DNA of 39,755 nt from a virus. The stretch lies in IMG/VR virus record IMGVR_UViG_3300003886_000015, positions 1 through 39,755 of that record; one strand, written 5' to 3'. Position numbers and translations under genes: made by a program. Below the pieces are notes generated by a model that was given only the letters and a program-made list of their open reading frames with translations, was not told the origin of the DNA and made no database searches. This document shows positions 11,780 to 19,398 of this stretch, in pieces; the first letter of the stretch is position 1, and each line of letters opens with the position of its first letter.

Positions 11780-12477
11780 CCGATAATATGAAGATATGGG
11801 ACAAGGTAAAACGTCCCCCTCCAGAAGCCCTCAAAAAGATATTCGGTGGCAGGTTAAAGGGTATGACAGATATCAAGCCACAGTGGCGCTACCAGGCCAT
11901 GACAGAGCTGTTTGGCCCATGCGGCATAGGCTGGCGATATTCGATTATAAACCTGTGGATAGAAGATGGGGCCAATGAACTGAAAGTAGCCAATGCCAAA
12001 ATTGAGCTGTTTATCAAGGATGGTGGTGAATGGTCACATGCCATACCGGGGGTTGGCGGTTCCATGCTGGTAGCCAAAGAAAATGCTGGCCCTTACACGA
12101 CAGATGAGTCCTACAAGATGGCCGTTACAGACGCCCTTAGTACAGCCATGAAGGTAATCGGCGTAGCTGCTGATATTTATATGGGGGGATGGGATGGCAA
12201 TAAATACACAAATGATCCTGTCGTCATAGGTGAAATAAGTGGCGAGCCAGTCGATATGGTCAAGGTAAACAAGGCCGCTACATGGGTAAAGAAAGTGATC
12301 GAAAAGGATGATCTTGAGCAGGGGTCAGTATTAATACAGGAGAAATGGAAACTATTAACCAATGACGAAAAGATGCAGGCAGGTGTCTTACTGAAAGACA
12401 AAGCACCAGGTTCTAAAAAAATGTACGGCACCTTGCTTACTGAATATCTTAATTTTACACCAACAGAAGGAGTTTAA
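11776..12477 (+). CDS. Single-strand DNA annealing protein (Rad52-like phage recombinase)
   Basis: The 233-residue protein matches phage annealing proteins annotated as Rad52/22-like. The N-terminus has WDKVKRPPPEALKKIFGGRL and KPQWRYQAMTELFGPCGIGW (35-53). The core GVGGSMLVAKENAG (92-105) is followed by TTDESYKMAVTDALSTAMKV (108-127) and IGVAADIYMGGWDG. Such proteins anneal complementary single strands in phage recombination and recombination-dependent replication. No exonuclease gene is adjacent, but two nucleases and a helicase lie in the leftward operon. Basis is motif recall, so the exact subgroup is open. Confidence 0.8.
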   Translation: MTDNMKIWDKVKRPPPEALKKIFGGRLKGMTDIKPQWRYQAMTELFGPCGIGWRYSIINLWIEDGANELKVANAKIELFIKDGGEWSHAIPGVGGSMLVAKENAGPYTTDESYKMAVTDALSTAMKVIGVAADIYMGGWDGNKYTNDPVVIGEISGEPVDMVKVNKAATWVKKVIEKDDLEQGSVLIQEKWKLLTNDEKMQAGVLLKDKAPGSKKMYGTLLTEYLNFTPTEGV

Positions 12478-12480
12478 TAA

Positions 12481-12675
12481 TTGAGAAAATGCCTGCAATG
12501 CGGTACCGAGCATAACCGGGTTAGTTACCTCCTCCGTAACAGGCCCAGCGATTATTGCAGCCGTAAATGCTACATGAAGTCTGCTAAGGCCAAGGCATAC
12601 CAGAAAGAGTACAGGAAAACTGACCAGTCGCAGTTATACCAAAGGGTATATCAGAAGAAATATAGATTACTATAA
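12481..12675 (+). CDS. Small zinc-finger protein, 64 aa (paralogue 1)
   Basis: The start is TTG, supported by AAGGAG eight bases upstream. MRKCLQCG and later DYCSRKC give a C-x2-C...C-x3-C zinc finger, followed by a basic Lys/Tyr-rich tail (AYQKEYRKTDQSQLYQRVYQ) suited to binding nucleic acid. It resembles the next gene. Confidence 0.65.
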   Translation: MRKCLQCGTEHNRVSYLLRNRPSDYCSRKCYMKSAKAKAYQKEYRKTDQSQLYQRVYQKKYRLL

Positions 12676-12685
12676 GGAAACGCTA

Positions 12686-12892
12686 ATGAAAACCTGCATC
12701 TACTGCAAAACTAAATATCCCCCTGCCAATCTCGGCCACGCCGGGTATTGCAGCTCAAAATGCAAGAATAATCAGGGGGCCTTGAATGCAAGGGTAAGAC
12801 GTGCGCAGGCGAAGGTGATTAATGGGCTGGTGCAGAAGTTGATCTGTGCCAGGTGGTCTAAGTTGAGCTATGACTATGAGGCGGTGATATGA
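12686..12892 (+). CDS. Small zinc-finger protein, 68 aa (paralogue 2)
   Basis: MKTCIYCKTKYPP and GYCSSKC repeat the zinc-finger layout of the preceding gene; the remainder is a basic helix (ALNARVRRAQAKVINGLVQK). Its C-terminus YEAVI is encoded by the SD of the next gene. A single-stranded nucleic-acid-binding role is inferred from charge and zinc knuckles only. Confidence 0.65.
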   Translation: MKTCIYCKTKYPPANLGHAGYCSSKCKNNQGALNARVRRAQAKVINGLVQKLICARWSKLSYDYEAVI

Positions 12893-13050
12893 ACAAATTA
12901 TGGGCAGTTGAGGTTCTATCTCGCGGAAAGTGGAAGCCCAGAGTTGTGTGTAGTCTTACTAAGAAGTCTGGTGAAAAAGAGTTAAAATTTTGGCAGGAAA
13001 CATATCCTAGCTTTAGTTTCAGATTAGTTAAATATGAGGCGGTGATTTGA
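12889..13050 (+). CDS. Hypothetical small basic protein, 53 aa
   Basis: Reads MNKLWAVEVLSRGKWKPRVV, then a Lys-rich middle and ending KYEAVI. It starts and ends with nearly the same junction, TATGAGGCGGTGAT then (A/T)TGA, so its C-terminus repeats that of the previous gene. Not recognised. Confidence 0.6.
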   Translation: MNKLWAVEVLSRGKWKPRVVCSLTKKSGEKELKFWQETYPSFSFRLVKYEAVI

Positions 13051-13277
13051 TGGAATTAAGCGATATTAAGACAGCAGATATAAAATTCAGAAGGTTCCAT
13101 TTCTGGAGTGATTGGGTAGATATGGGGATGTTTAACTTTTGTTCCAGAGGGTATTTAATGCAAATGTCTGTAAACAGATTTAATAAAAAAAGATTTTTAG
13201 CAATAAAGTTAAGTCGTACATTCCAATTAGCTCACCCTCTCTGCCAACAGGTGCTAAATAAAAAGGTGGTGATTTAA
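13050..13277 (+). CDS. Hypothetical basic protein, 75 aa
   Basis: Not recognised. It has an aromatic N-terminal half (FRRFHFWSDWVDMGMFNFCS) and a basic second half ending KVVI, again written over an SD (AGGTGGTGAT). The ATG at 13050 shares its A with the upstream stop; a TTG one codon earlier is less likely. Confidence 0.6.
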   Translation: MELSDIKTADIKFRRFHFWSDWVDMGMFNFCSRGYLMQMSVNRFNKKRFLAIKLSRTFQLAHPLCQQVLNKKVVI

Positions 13278-13441
13278 TGGATGGAATAATACTGGAGATA
13301 TGTTACGCCTATGAAGAAGGCCGAGAGGCCGCTACTAACTGTCTAGGCACCAACAAATACAACCCTGAATCAGCCCAAGGGCAGGCGTGGGAGTTTGGGC
13401 ATACTGAGATTATTAAGCAGCTTTTCTGCGAGGACAAATAA
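13277..13441 (+). CDS. RMF/CrpP-like small protein, 54 aa (paralogue 1)
   Basis: It has the spacing seen in ribosome-modulation-factor/CrpP-like phage proteins: YEEGREAATNCLG, then NKYNP, then AWEFGH (G-x-x-A...G...NP(Y)...W-x-x-G). The acidic N-terminus is DGIILEICYA. Host RMF binds ribosomes in stationary phase; what phage copies do is not established. It overlaps both neighbours by start/stop sharing (TAATG). Confidence 0.55.
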   Translation: MDGIILEICYAYEEGREAATNCLGTNKYNPESAQGQAWEFGHTEIIKQLFCEDK

Positions 13442-13602
13442 TGGACGATCTTATATTGGATATATGTATTGCATTTCAGGAAGGCCAAGCAGCATTTATG
13501 AAAGGTATTAAAGATAACCCATGGCTAGAAGGATCATACCAGCATGGTGCATGGAAATATGGATTTAAGCTGCAATCCGATATTTCAAAAGAGCAGAAAT
13601 GA
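13441..13602 (+). CDS. RMF/CrpP-like small protein, 53 aa (paralogue 2)
   Basis: It is a tandem diverged copy of the previous gene: MDDLILDICIAFQEGQAAFM, then NPWLEGSYQHGAWKYGF. The pair keeps the G, NP and W-x-x-G positions while much else differs, which suggests old duplication and selection. It could bind ribosomes, but this is inference from pattern only. Confidence 0.55.
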   Translation: MDDLILDICIAFQEGQAAFMKGIKDNPWLEGSYQHGAWKYGFKLQSDISKEQK

Positions 13603-13720
13603 TCTGGTCGCGGGTAGCGACGATGGTGGATTTGTCGAGAATAGGAAACCGCTGGACGAATAGGGTTTTTAGTTCGTCGTCACTTAGCTTGGCAAGCGCC
13701 TGTGCAGTCTGGATGTCCAT
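13565..13720 (-). CDS. Possible antisense small protein, 51 aa
   Basis: Reads MDIQTAQALAKLSDDELKTL, then FVQRFPILDKSTIVATRDQI and ISALLKYRIAA: a balanced, protein-like composition filling the only gap on the rightward strand here. It overlaps the end of the second RMF-like gene by 38 nt. There is no clear SD and only weak promoter-like sequence, so it remains a candidate. Confidence 0.45.
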   Translation of the reverse strand: MDIQTAQALAKLSDDELKTLFVQRFPILDKSTIVATRDQIISALLKYRIAA

Positions 13721-13777
13721 AACATAAGTTCATAAGCAAATGCTTACATACAATTAACGGTAAATCAAGGAGATAAC

Positions 13778-13963
13778 ATGAAAATAATATTGAAATTAAG
13801 ACTGAAATTTCTATCCTACAACCTGAAACGGCTAAGGAATAAGGCCACAATGCTGAGAGCGATGGCCTGCCAGTATGAGGACTTGGCTAATATCGCAGCC
13901 CGGGAAATGTATCGGGCCAGGATAGGCAAGAATGTGGCGGCAACTTATATCTTCAACAAATGA
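13778..13963 (+). CDS. Hypothetical basic helical protein, 61 aa
   Basis: It is strongly basic (MKIILKLRLKFLSYNLKRLR) and helical throughout. AAGGAG seven bases before the ATG supports the start. Its stop overlaps the next ATG (ATGA). Not recognised. Confidence 0.6.
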   Translation: MKIILKLRLKFLSYNLKRLRNKATMLRAMACQYEDLANIAAREMYRARIGKNVAATYIFNK

Positions 13964-14079
13964 GACTCGTTATCTTCACCATCCTGTTATTAGCCATTGC
14001 ATTCGCTAGCGTTGGTTTATTGCAGGGGCTTGACCCTAAGTTCCAGACACAGTTGCCGGGGAGTTATTATGGTGAGTAG
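13960..14079 (+). CDS. Small membrane or exported protein, 39 aa
   Basis: An N-terminal hydrophobic helix (MRLVIFTILLLAIAFASVGL) is followed by a 19-residue polar tail. This could be a signal anchor or a short secreted peptide. It is the last gene of the rightward operon, before the bidirectional terminator. Confidence 0.55.
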   Translation: MRLVIFTILLLAIAFASVGLLQGLDPKFQTQLPGSYYGE

Positions 14080-14169
14080 TATCTATTTAGTATGCGTGAG
14101 GGTAAACTATAATTAATATGCCGCTTAACAAGAATGTGTCTTGAAAGAGTATTAATCCCCCGTAGTATT

Positions 14170-14195
14170 AAGCACCTTCGGGTGCTTTCTTATTT
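14170..14195. terminator. Bidirectional terminator between converging operons
   Basis: AAGCACC-TTCG-GGTGCTT is a perfect 7-bp stem with a UUCG tetraloop. It is followed rightward by TCTTATTT and directly follows the last stop of the leftward late operon. It separates the two transcription units. Confidence 0.8.
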
Positions 14196-14363
14196 ATCTT
14201 CAAAATGTTTCAAGCCATCCATCACACTGTCACATTTACTGCATTCTATTCTGCCGTCACCTCGTAGTATAAATCTATCAGTGCCTCCGCATTCACATAT
14301 CATTATTAAATCCTTTAGGATTCTTTCCGCTGGGAACTTAACGATGTTATCAGTTGATTCCAT
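14190..14363 (-). CDS. Small zinc-ribbon protein, 57 aa
   Basis: It reads MESTDNIVKFPAERILKDLI, then MICECGGTDRFILRGDGRIE and CSKCDSVMDG. CEC and CSKC form a rubredoxin-like zinc ribbon. It is the last gene of the late operon, its ATG shares a base with the o-spanin stop (TAATG), and its stop sits against the terminator. Function is unknown. Confidence 0.65.
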   Translation of the reverse strand: MESTDNIVKFPAERILKDLIMICECGGTDRFILRGDGRIECSKCDSVMDGLKHFEDK

Positions 14364-14581
14364 TATTCCTCATTCCGTAGCTGCCTGAACCTGTCTGTAC
14401 ATCCCATCACAACTACCCACTGGTCGAGCAGTGTTGTCTCTACGTCAATAGTGGATACGTCACCCTCTGGTAATGGCACCTTTTTACAATCTACCGTCAG
14501 TCTGGGGTCTCGGTCTTGCGTGGTCTGCGTGACACAACCTGAGAGGAATAGTAGCACCAGTACCGCGGCTAAGGTCTTCAT
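14363..14581 (-). CDS. o-spanin (Rz1-like outer-membrane lipoprotein)
   Basis: The 72-residue lipoprotein has a signal peptide with lipobox LSGC (MKTLAAVLVLLFLSGC). The short mature part contains Pro and two Cys. With the preceding i-spanin it would fuse inner and outer membranes in the last step of Gram-negative lysis. The ATGA overlap with the i-spanin gene supports the pairing. Unlike lambda, the two genes are adjacent rather than nested. Confidence 0.82.
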   Translation of the reverse strand: MKTLAAVLVLLFLSGCVTQTTQDRDPRLTVDCKKVPLPEGDVSTIDVETTLLDQWVVVMGCTDRFRQLRNEE

Positions 14582-14889
14582 GGTTTCTCCAATGCCTTAT
14601 ATGCTTCTCTCATTTCATTAATATTGGCCACTGGTAAGGGTTCATCCAGCTTGTAGCATCCTTTATCTGTGACTGTTCTGATTTTGGTTTTCCACTTGAC
14701 GATGACCTTTTCCCGTACTATCTGCTTTTGCTCGATCTTCTTTACGGCTTGGGCATCTTCTTTTAGCTGTATCTTTTGGGCCGCGGCTTGATCTGCTAAG
14801 GCCCGACTGTAGCCATTATTGTCCACCCACCAAACCCCGGCAGCCAGTAATAGTGCAGCACCGATATAAGCGTAAATGTTAAGTCCCAT
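14578..14889 (-). CDS. i-spanin (Rz-like inner-membrane protein)
   Basis: The 103-residue protein has an N-terminal transmembrane helix (IGAALLLAAGVWWV) and then a periplasmic coiled coil rich in Ala, Gln and Lys (LADQAAAQKIQLKEDAQAVK). This is the layout of class II holin-associated Rz proteins. It lies between holin and o-spanin in the lysis cassette. Confidence 0.82.
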   Translation of the reverse strand: MGLNIYAYIGAALLLAAGVWWVDNNGYSRALADQAAAQKIQLKEDAQAVKKIEQKQIVREKVIVKWKTKIRTVTDKGCYKLDEPLPVANINEMREAYKALEKP

Positions 14890-14892
14890 TAT

Positions 14893-15123
14893 TTACTCTC
14901 CTTTTTTAACGTCGTCGTATGTTGCCGCACCGATGTAGGTCATAATTATTCCAGCTATTGCGGTCATTACGCTGATTGCGATACCAGATATTGCAGATAT
15001 ATATGCAGCATCAATCCAGTTTAGTGCGTACATAATCCCGGAAAAAGGCAGGGAAACGATTAACGCCCAAAAAGCAACAAGGGCCATAAACCTCCGTGTT
15101 TTCCATCTGTCTCGTGTGGCCAT
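14893..15123 (-). CDS. Holin-like membrane protein, 76 aa
   Basis: Two transmembrane helices (FMALVAFWALIVSLPFSGIM and AISGIAISVMTAIAGIIMTY) are flanked by a basic N-terminus (ATRDRWKTRRF) and an acidic C-terminus (DDVKKGE). Size, charge and position between the amidase region and the spanins fit a holin that sets lysis timing. The neighbouring protein at 15929-16285 also has a membrane helix, so which one triggers lysis is unsettled. Confidence 0.7.
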   Translation of the reverse strand: MATRDRWKTRRFMALVAFWALIVSLPFSGIMYALNWIDAAYISAISGIAISVMTAIAGIIMTYIGAATYDDVKKGE

Positions 15124-15125
15124 AA

Positions 15126-15410
15126 TTAATCCTTAATGAAAATCGCTGGGTCTTGCGTGAATTGTTCTTTGTAGTAGTTTAGCATGTAGGTCACAAGGTT
15201 GTTCTTGTCATAGAATATTGCATGGTCTTGGGTAAGGCAGGGGATATAGAAGTCTTTGCTTACTTTGTAATTGTATGCCCCACCTATCTTGTTACATCTT
15301 ATCTGCTCGTCTGTCTTAATATTAGGTGGGTAGGCTGCTTGTAAACCAGAAAACATCAATGATACTGCTGATATAACGATGAACCAAAATCCAACACGGG
15401 CAATAAACAT
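15126..15410 (-). CDS. Exported protein of the lysis cassette, 94 aa
   Basis: An N-terminal hydrophobic segment (VGFWFIVISAVSLMFSGLQA) looks like a signal peptide with AYP after it, and a mature part with two cysteines follows. No family is recognised. Its place between endolysin and holin suggests a lysis accessory role such as an antiholin or envelope factor, by context only. Confidence 0.6.
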   Translation of the reverse strand: MFIARVGFWFIVISAVSLMFSGLQAAYPPNIKTDEQIRCNKIGGAYNYKVSKDFYIPCLTQDHAIFYDKNNLVTYMLNYYKEQFTQDPAIFIKD

Positions 15411-15423
15411 AATACTTCTCCTT

Positions 15424-15942
15424 TTAACTCATTCCAATATTCATTCTCTCAATAGTGCGTCCTAATCTTATCCAGTCAAAGCTTGGGCCTGGATCGGTTT
15501 TGTAATCCTTTCTGACTTTAGGGCCGGATACCTGCTCATGGCCCTTGACCATGTTTGATTTAATACCTGAGCGGAGCATGTGGTAATTAACTGACTCTGC
15601 GACTGAGGCATATTGTTCGTCTGTGAAGTCTTCCCCGTATTGGCCTGCAACTTCAATACCGATAAAGTATTTGTTGAGGTTCTTCATGTTCTTAAATTCT
15701 GATACCCCGGCGTGCCATGCCTGATACTGAATAGGGACAAGTTCCTTTATCTCACCACCACGCATAATTAACTCATGGGCTGAGTATCCGTAGCTTTTGA
15801 ATATGTCGGTGATAGCGTCGTAATTGTAGGGGTCTTGCGGGTAGTCTCGTTTGGCAGATATGTAGTGGATTAATATGCCTTTAGGAATGATGATATTCTT
15901 TTTCCAGCATTGGTTCTCTGGGAGGTAATCAGTACTTCTCAT
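15424..15942 (-). CDS. Endolysin: N-acetylmuramoyl-L-alanine amidase (Amidase_2)
   Basis: The 172-residue single-domain enzyme cleaves the amide bond between MurNAc and L-Ala in peptidoglycan. Zinc ligands in family positions are visible: His26 in LIHYIS, His135 in GHEQVSG and Asp150 in TDPGPSFDW. AWHAG (75-79) and GIEVAG mark the active-site strands. It has no signal peptide, so it needs a holin for export. Unlike T7 lysozyme there is no phage RNA polymerase here for it to inhibit. Confidence 0.92.
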   Translation of the reverse strand: MRSTDYLPENQCWKKNIIIPKGILIHYISAKRDYPQDPYNYDAITDIFKSYGYSAHELIMRGGEIKELVPIQYQAWHAGVSEFKNMKNLNKYFIGIEVAGQYGEDFTDEQYASVAESVNYHMLRSGIKSNMVKGHEQVSGPKVRKDYKTDPGPSFDWIRLGRTIERMNIGMS

Positions 15943-16285
15943 TGTCTCGTTTCCTTACGATCTTCCTGATTTCCTTCATGTCCTCGCGGCGGTATTTGTC
16001 TTGCTGATCCATGCGCTTGATTAAGTCGTCCTTAACCTGCTGTATCAGTAAGTGTAGCTGTTGGTTTGAGGTCTCTAAACGGGTGATTCGCTTATTGGTT
16101 TTTACATCAGCAATAGTATTGACAGTTACTTGATTGAGTACCCCACCAAACACTTGATATTGGGTAAAGAGTCCTGAAATTACAGCCAGAAAAGCTATAG
16201 AAATCGTTATTAGTTGGCCTTTGGTAAAACCCATAAACGTAAATCTTCCCTGATTGCGGCGATCGTCTTCAATAATCTTGCTCAT
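15929..16285 (-). CDS. Membrane protein with coiled coil, 118 aa
   Basis: A 20-residue basic N-terminus, one transmembrane helix (GQLITISIAFLAVISGLFTQ) and a long charged coiled coil (RLETSNQQLHLLIQQVKDDL and following). It overlaps the amidase start by 14 bases, so it belongs to the lysis cassette. A holin, antiholin or pinholin partner is possible. Confidence 0.65.
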   Translation of the reverse strand: MSKIIEDDRRNQGRFTFMGFTKGQLITISIAFLAVISGLFTQYQVFGGVLNQVTVNTIADVKTNKRITRLETSNQQLHLLIQQVKDDLIKRMDQQDKYRREDMKEIRKIVRKRDNEKY

Positions 16286-16427
16286 ATCTCACCTAATATA
16301 GATATTTCTATACTAACCTAACTATTGATATCAGTCTATAGTTGTGCAATCCTAAGTTTAGTCCAATTCCATCGTTTATGTGTGTGTATTCCATTCCCTT
16401 TAGTTTACTACCGTATTAGTATCAAGT

Positions 16428-18344
16428 CTATTGCTCTACCCATACCCCAGGTTTACCAGCTTGTACGCATTTCCAGCCCATTATACCACCAATGGGGGAG
16501 GTATTCTCGCAGTAGTCATTTATAAACCATTCCCCTTTCGTAGGGGCTGCTGGCGCACGATAATTGGTTAAGATCGTGATTGCGTCATATAAGGCTACAT
16601 CGGTATTAGTAGCGACTGCATTCTGGTTCAGGGTCATTGCATTGCCAGCTATTGCGGTTATATGGGTTCCGGTTGGTATCCCGGCTCCTAATATCCTGTC
16701 TCCTACGCTCCACGCTGATGCAAGCGCCACGTTATTAATGACATTGGCGCCTATTGTAATGTCGCCTACAGTACGCCTGTGGTGCTTGGTGGCCTCTCTG
16801 GACTCAAGATTATACGTACCACTTGGTATTGAGGGTACTTGGGCAAGGATAACCGTGGTTCCTGCAATATCTGTCACCCTGCCCATTGTCATAAACCTGG
16901 CATTAAACGTTGTATCATCTGGGAGCGTTGCATTCCAGCTTGTCATTGATACGAGATAGTCTCCGACCTGTAACTGATTAGCCCGGTCATGGTCAAAATA
17001 TCCGGTTCCATCCCCATTATTAACAAATACTGATTGCTGAAAGGATAGGGCATTAGTGTTAGACCTTGACCCCCATGTTCCAAATCCATCAGTAATCTTG
17101 GCAAAGGGCGGTATCTTGCCTTTAATTGAGCTGTGGAGCTGTACTATCTCATCGTCGTAATAGTCGTTTCCGTTATAAGCATTCTTGCAATTAATAAACT
17201 TAGGGTGAGCCGTTGATGTTCCATAGTTACCGCGAAACATCGGGAAGTTATCAAACGAACATCCGATAAAAGCAAGGTTATTAGACCCATTGTAGATGGA
17301 TATTTTGTATTGCTTGTTATTATAAAATCCCAGATAACACCCGGTAAACGTTGTCGGCATACTGGTATACAAATGGTAGTCCACAGGTACATCCCAAAAC
17401 TTAAAGTATGAGTCCTGAATGTGTAATGGAAACCGTACGTCAGGTGCTGAGCCAAGGCTTGCAATCAGCTCCCCATAAATATTCTTTAGTGTTACTCGAT
17501 CGCCCCATGATCCTGATGTTTGAAACAGGTATTTAATGTGGTTGACGTTTGCTCCTGTTACATTTGGAATAGTGCCGTTGCCTATACCAAACAAAGAACC
17601 ATCCAGTAATATCTTGGCCCCAGAGGCTTTCAAGTTGGTAACGTTAATATTTCTGTTCTGGTCTTGGCCGACTGAAATCCCAACTGGGTTAGAAATTAGC
17701 TTGAGATTGTCTATCCGTATGTCTTCGCAGTTCTGTCCTACTCCATTAGGGGTCAATGATATTCCACAGTAGAAATACTCGATATTGCAATTACTGATAA
17801 CCACTGAGCTTGAGCCTGTCGAGCCTATGTAGTCAGCCTCAAGGCCCGGATAACCTCCATCTGGCGGTAGTCCATTGCGGTACGGGTCGATACATATTCC
17901 AGTGTAAGGAGAGTATCTCTCGCTCCGGGTTCCGGTTGTATTCCAGTAGTTATCGTCGGTTCCATTTATGATCTGGTCAGCAGTGGGCAGGGCAAATACG
18001 TTTGTTCCTGTGATGGCCAGGTTATCAATAACCACCGATCTTGCAGCTTGCATTAAAATAGCTGGCTTATCATTAAAAGTTGCAACAATGGCGGGTCGTT
18101 TATTTTTTATATATGGGTTTGATTCTCCCCTTAGTTCACAGGTAAAGAATTTATATCGCCCGTCAACCACACGTATTAGTTTTAGTGGCTGGCTTATTTT
18201 GTATGTACCACTTGGAAAGTCTACAACACAAAGACCATTTTCATTATTTAGTCTTATCGCTAAATTAATGGCTGATTGTATTGCTCTGGTGTCGTCTGCT
18301 ATTCCGTCGCCTCTTGCTCCGTGATCCCTTACGTTTATAGACAC
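16428..18344 (-). CDS. Tailspike with pectate-lyase-type beta-helix
   Basis: The 638-residue protein opens with the family signature SINVRDHGARGDGIADDTRA and IQSAINLA, typical of right-handed beta-helix depolymerases. Parallel-helix repeats follow (VVIDNLAITG, VVISNCNIEYFYCGI, IRIDNLKLISNPVGI). It probably binds and cuts a surface polysaccharide. Start: GTG at 18344 has AAGGA eight bases upstream and starts just before the signature; an ATG at 18395 adds 17 residues of odd hydrophobic leader and has no SD. Catalytic residues cannot be picked by eye. Confidence 0.85.
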   Translation of the reverse strand: MSINVRDHGARGDGIADDTRAIQSAINLAIRLNNENGLCVVDFPSGTYKISQPLKLIRVVDGRYKFFTCELRGESNPYIKNKRPAIVATFNDKPAILMQAARSVVIDNLAITGTNVFALPTADQIINGTDDNYWNTTGTRSERYSPYTGICIDPYRNGLPPDGGYPGLEADYIGSTGSSSVVISNCNIEYFYCGISLTPNGVGQNCEDIRIDNLKLISNPVGISVGQDQNRNINVTNLKASGAKILLDGSLFGIGNGTIPNVTGANVNHIKYLFQTSGSWGDRVTLKNIYGELIASLGSAPDVRFPLHIQDSYFKFWDVPVDYHLYTSMPTTFTGCYLGFYNNKQYKISIYNGSNNLAFIGCSFDNFPMFRGNYGTSTAHPKFINCKNAYNGNDYYDDEIVQLHSSIKGKIPPFAKITDGFGTWGSRSNTNALSFQQSVFVNNGDGTGYFDHDRANQLQVGDYLVSMTSWNATLPDDTTFNARFMTMGRVTDIAGTTVILAQVPSIPSGTYNLESREATKHHRRTVGDITIGANVINNVALASAWSVGDRILGAGIPTGTHITAIAGNAMTLNQNAVATNTDVALYDAITILTNYRAPAAPTKGEWFINDYCENTSPIGGIMGWKCVQAGKPGVWVEQ

Positions 18345-18395
18345 TGCTGTTTCCTTTTTAAAAAAATTACTAATAAATAGAAGTACCTTACACAT

Positions 18396-19340
18396 TTAAT
18401 CAATTGGCTGAGTCAATGCGCCGGTTACGGTCATGCCACCGCCAGAGCCTTTGTTGTTCTCCCATTGAGCAAAGTCACCTGCCAGATAAACAATAGGCTG
18501 AGTACCTGTTAGTTCTGAGCCATTGCCTGTAGGACTCATGGCTGGGGTTCCATCAAGATTAAATATTAATCTGCGGGTGGCAGGGATTGATATGTCAATG
18601 TATTCTGCTGTGTTGAGGTAGAAGAATGTACAATCTACATCGGCTAACCCCGTGGCATTATCACGGCCCAGAAACGTATATTGGGTATTTGTGTAGTTTA
18701 TATTATCGTTTACGTTGGTGATAATATTAGTGTCGTCTACATCGTTTAAATATAGTTGAATTGTGCCTGCTGCTAAATCCCAAGCCCCCAATATAGCAAC
18801 ATAACCGTCTTGTACTCTTACTGAATTGGTAGTCGTTCTTACATTCATTATCAGGGATACGGCGCTATTAAATGCAGATATTTGTAAGTCATTTGCTGCT
18901 GTTCGCTGTATATCAAAAAAGCCACCACCTGAAAATACTAATCTCTGCTGTATGCCATCACCTGAGTTAAACCTTATTCTAGCAGCGAATATTCCTTGCT
19001 TACCATCCACATTACCGTCAAGGTCGGCACCTCTTGTTAAGAAATCGTTTGTGCCGTCAAAGGAAGCGCCCAGTACAGTGGAAATTTCCCAGTATTCATG
19101 CCACATATCCCCTAATGCCCCTGTAAACCCTTGGCCTCTTAGCCATGAGAAGAACATATCATTGAGGTGAGTAGGCGTTTCTCCCTGCTCGACCATGTAC
19201 CGATACCAGAGGTCATTAATGGTTATGCCATTTGGGGTGGTGACAACAGACAATAGCCAGTCTCGTTCCATGTCTTGTAGAGAGCCAACAAATCCTTTCC
19301 CTGTTAGATTTGCAAATTTACTGTCATTAACTTGTCCCAT
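18396..19340 (-). CDS. Tail-associated lectin-like protein (LamG/ConA-like fold)
   Basis: The 314-residue protein has two N-terminal repeats (NLTGKGFVGSLQDMERDWL and WLRGQGFTGALGDMWHEYW). A concanavalin-like beta-sandwich follows at about residues 92-250 (ASFDGTNDFLTRG, GIFAARIRF, VAILGAWDLAAGTIQLYLND). Such domains bind sugars. Lying between fibre and tailspike, it may be a second adhesin or a connector for the spike. The repeats may be the part that docks to the tail. Confidence 0.7.
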   Translation of the reverse strand: MGQVNDSKFANLTGKGFVGSLQDMERDWLLSVVTTPNGITINDLWYRYMVEQGETPTHLNDMFFSWLRGQGFTGALGDMWHEYWEISTVLGASFDGTNDFLTRGADLDGNVDGKQGIFAARIRFNSGDGIQQRLVFSGGGFFDIQRTAANDLQISAFNSAVSLIMNVRTTTNSVRVQDGYVAILGAWDLAAGTIQLYLNDVDDTNIITNVNDNINYTNTQYTFLGRDNATGLADVDCTFFYLNTAEYIDISIPATRRLIFNLDGTPAMSPTGNGSELTGTQPIVYLAGDFAQWENNKGSGGGMTVTGALTQPID

Positions 19341-19398
19341 AATTTAAGGCCGGTAAAGGCCGTCTCCTATGAATTGTGAAAAATGTAATTTCATATTA

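Noticed and set aside
19344-19394. A 16-codon frame MKLHFSQFIGDGLYRP between the fibre and lectin-like genes.
   Set aside because: No SD, very short, and the gap is only 58 bp. It could be a leader peptide but cannot be supported.
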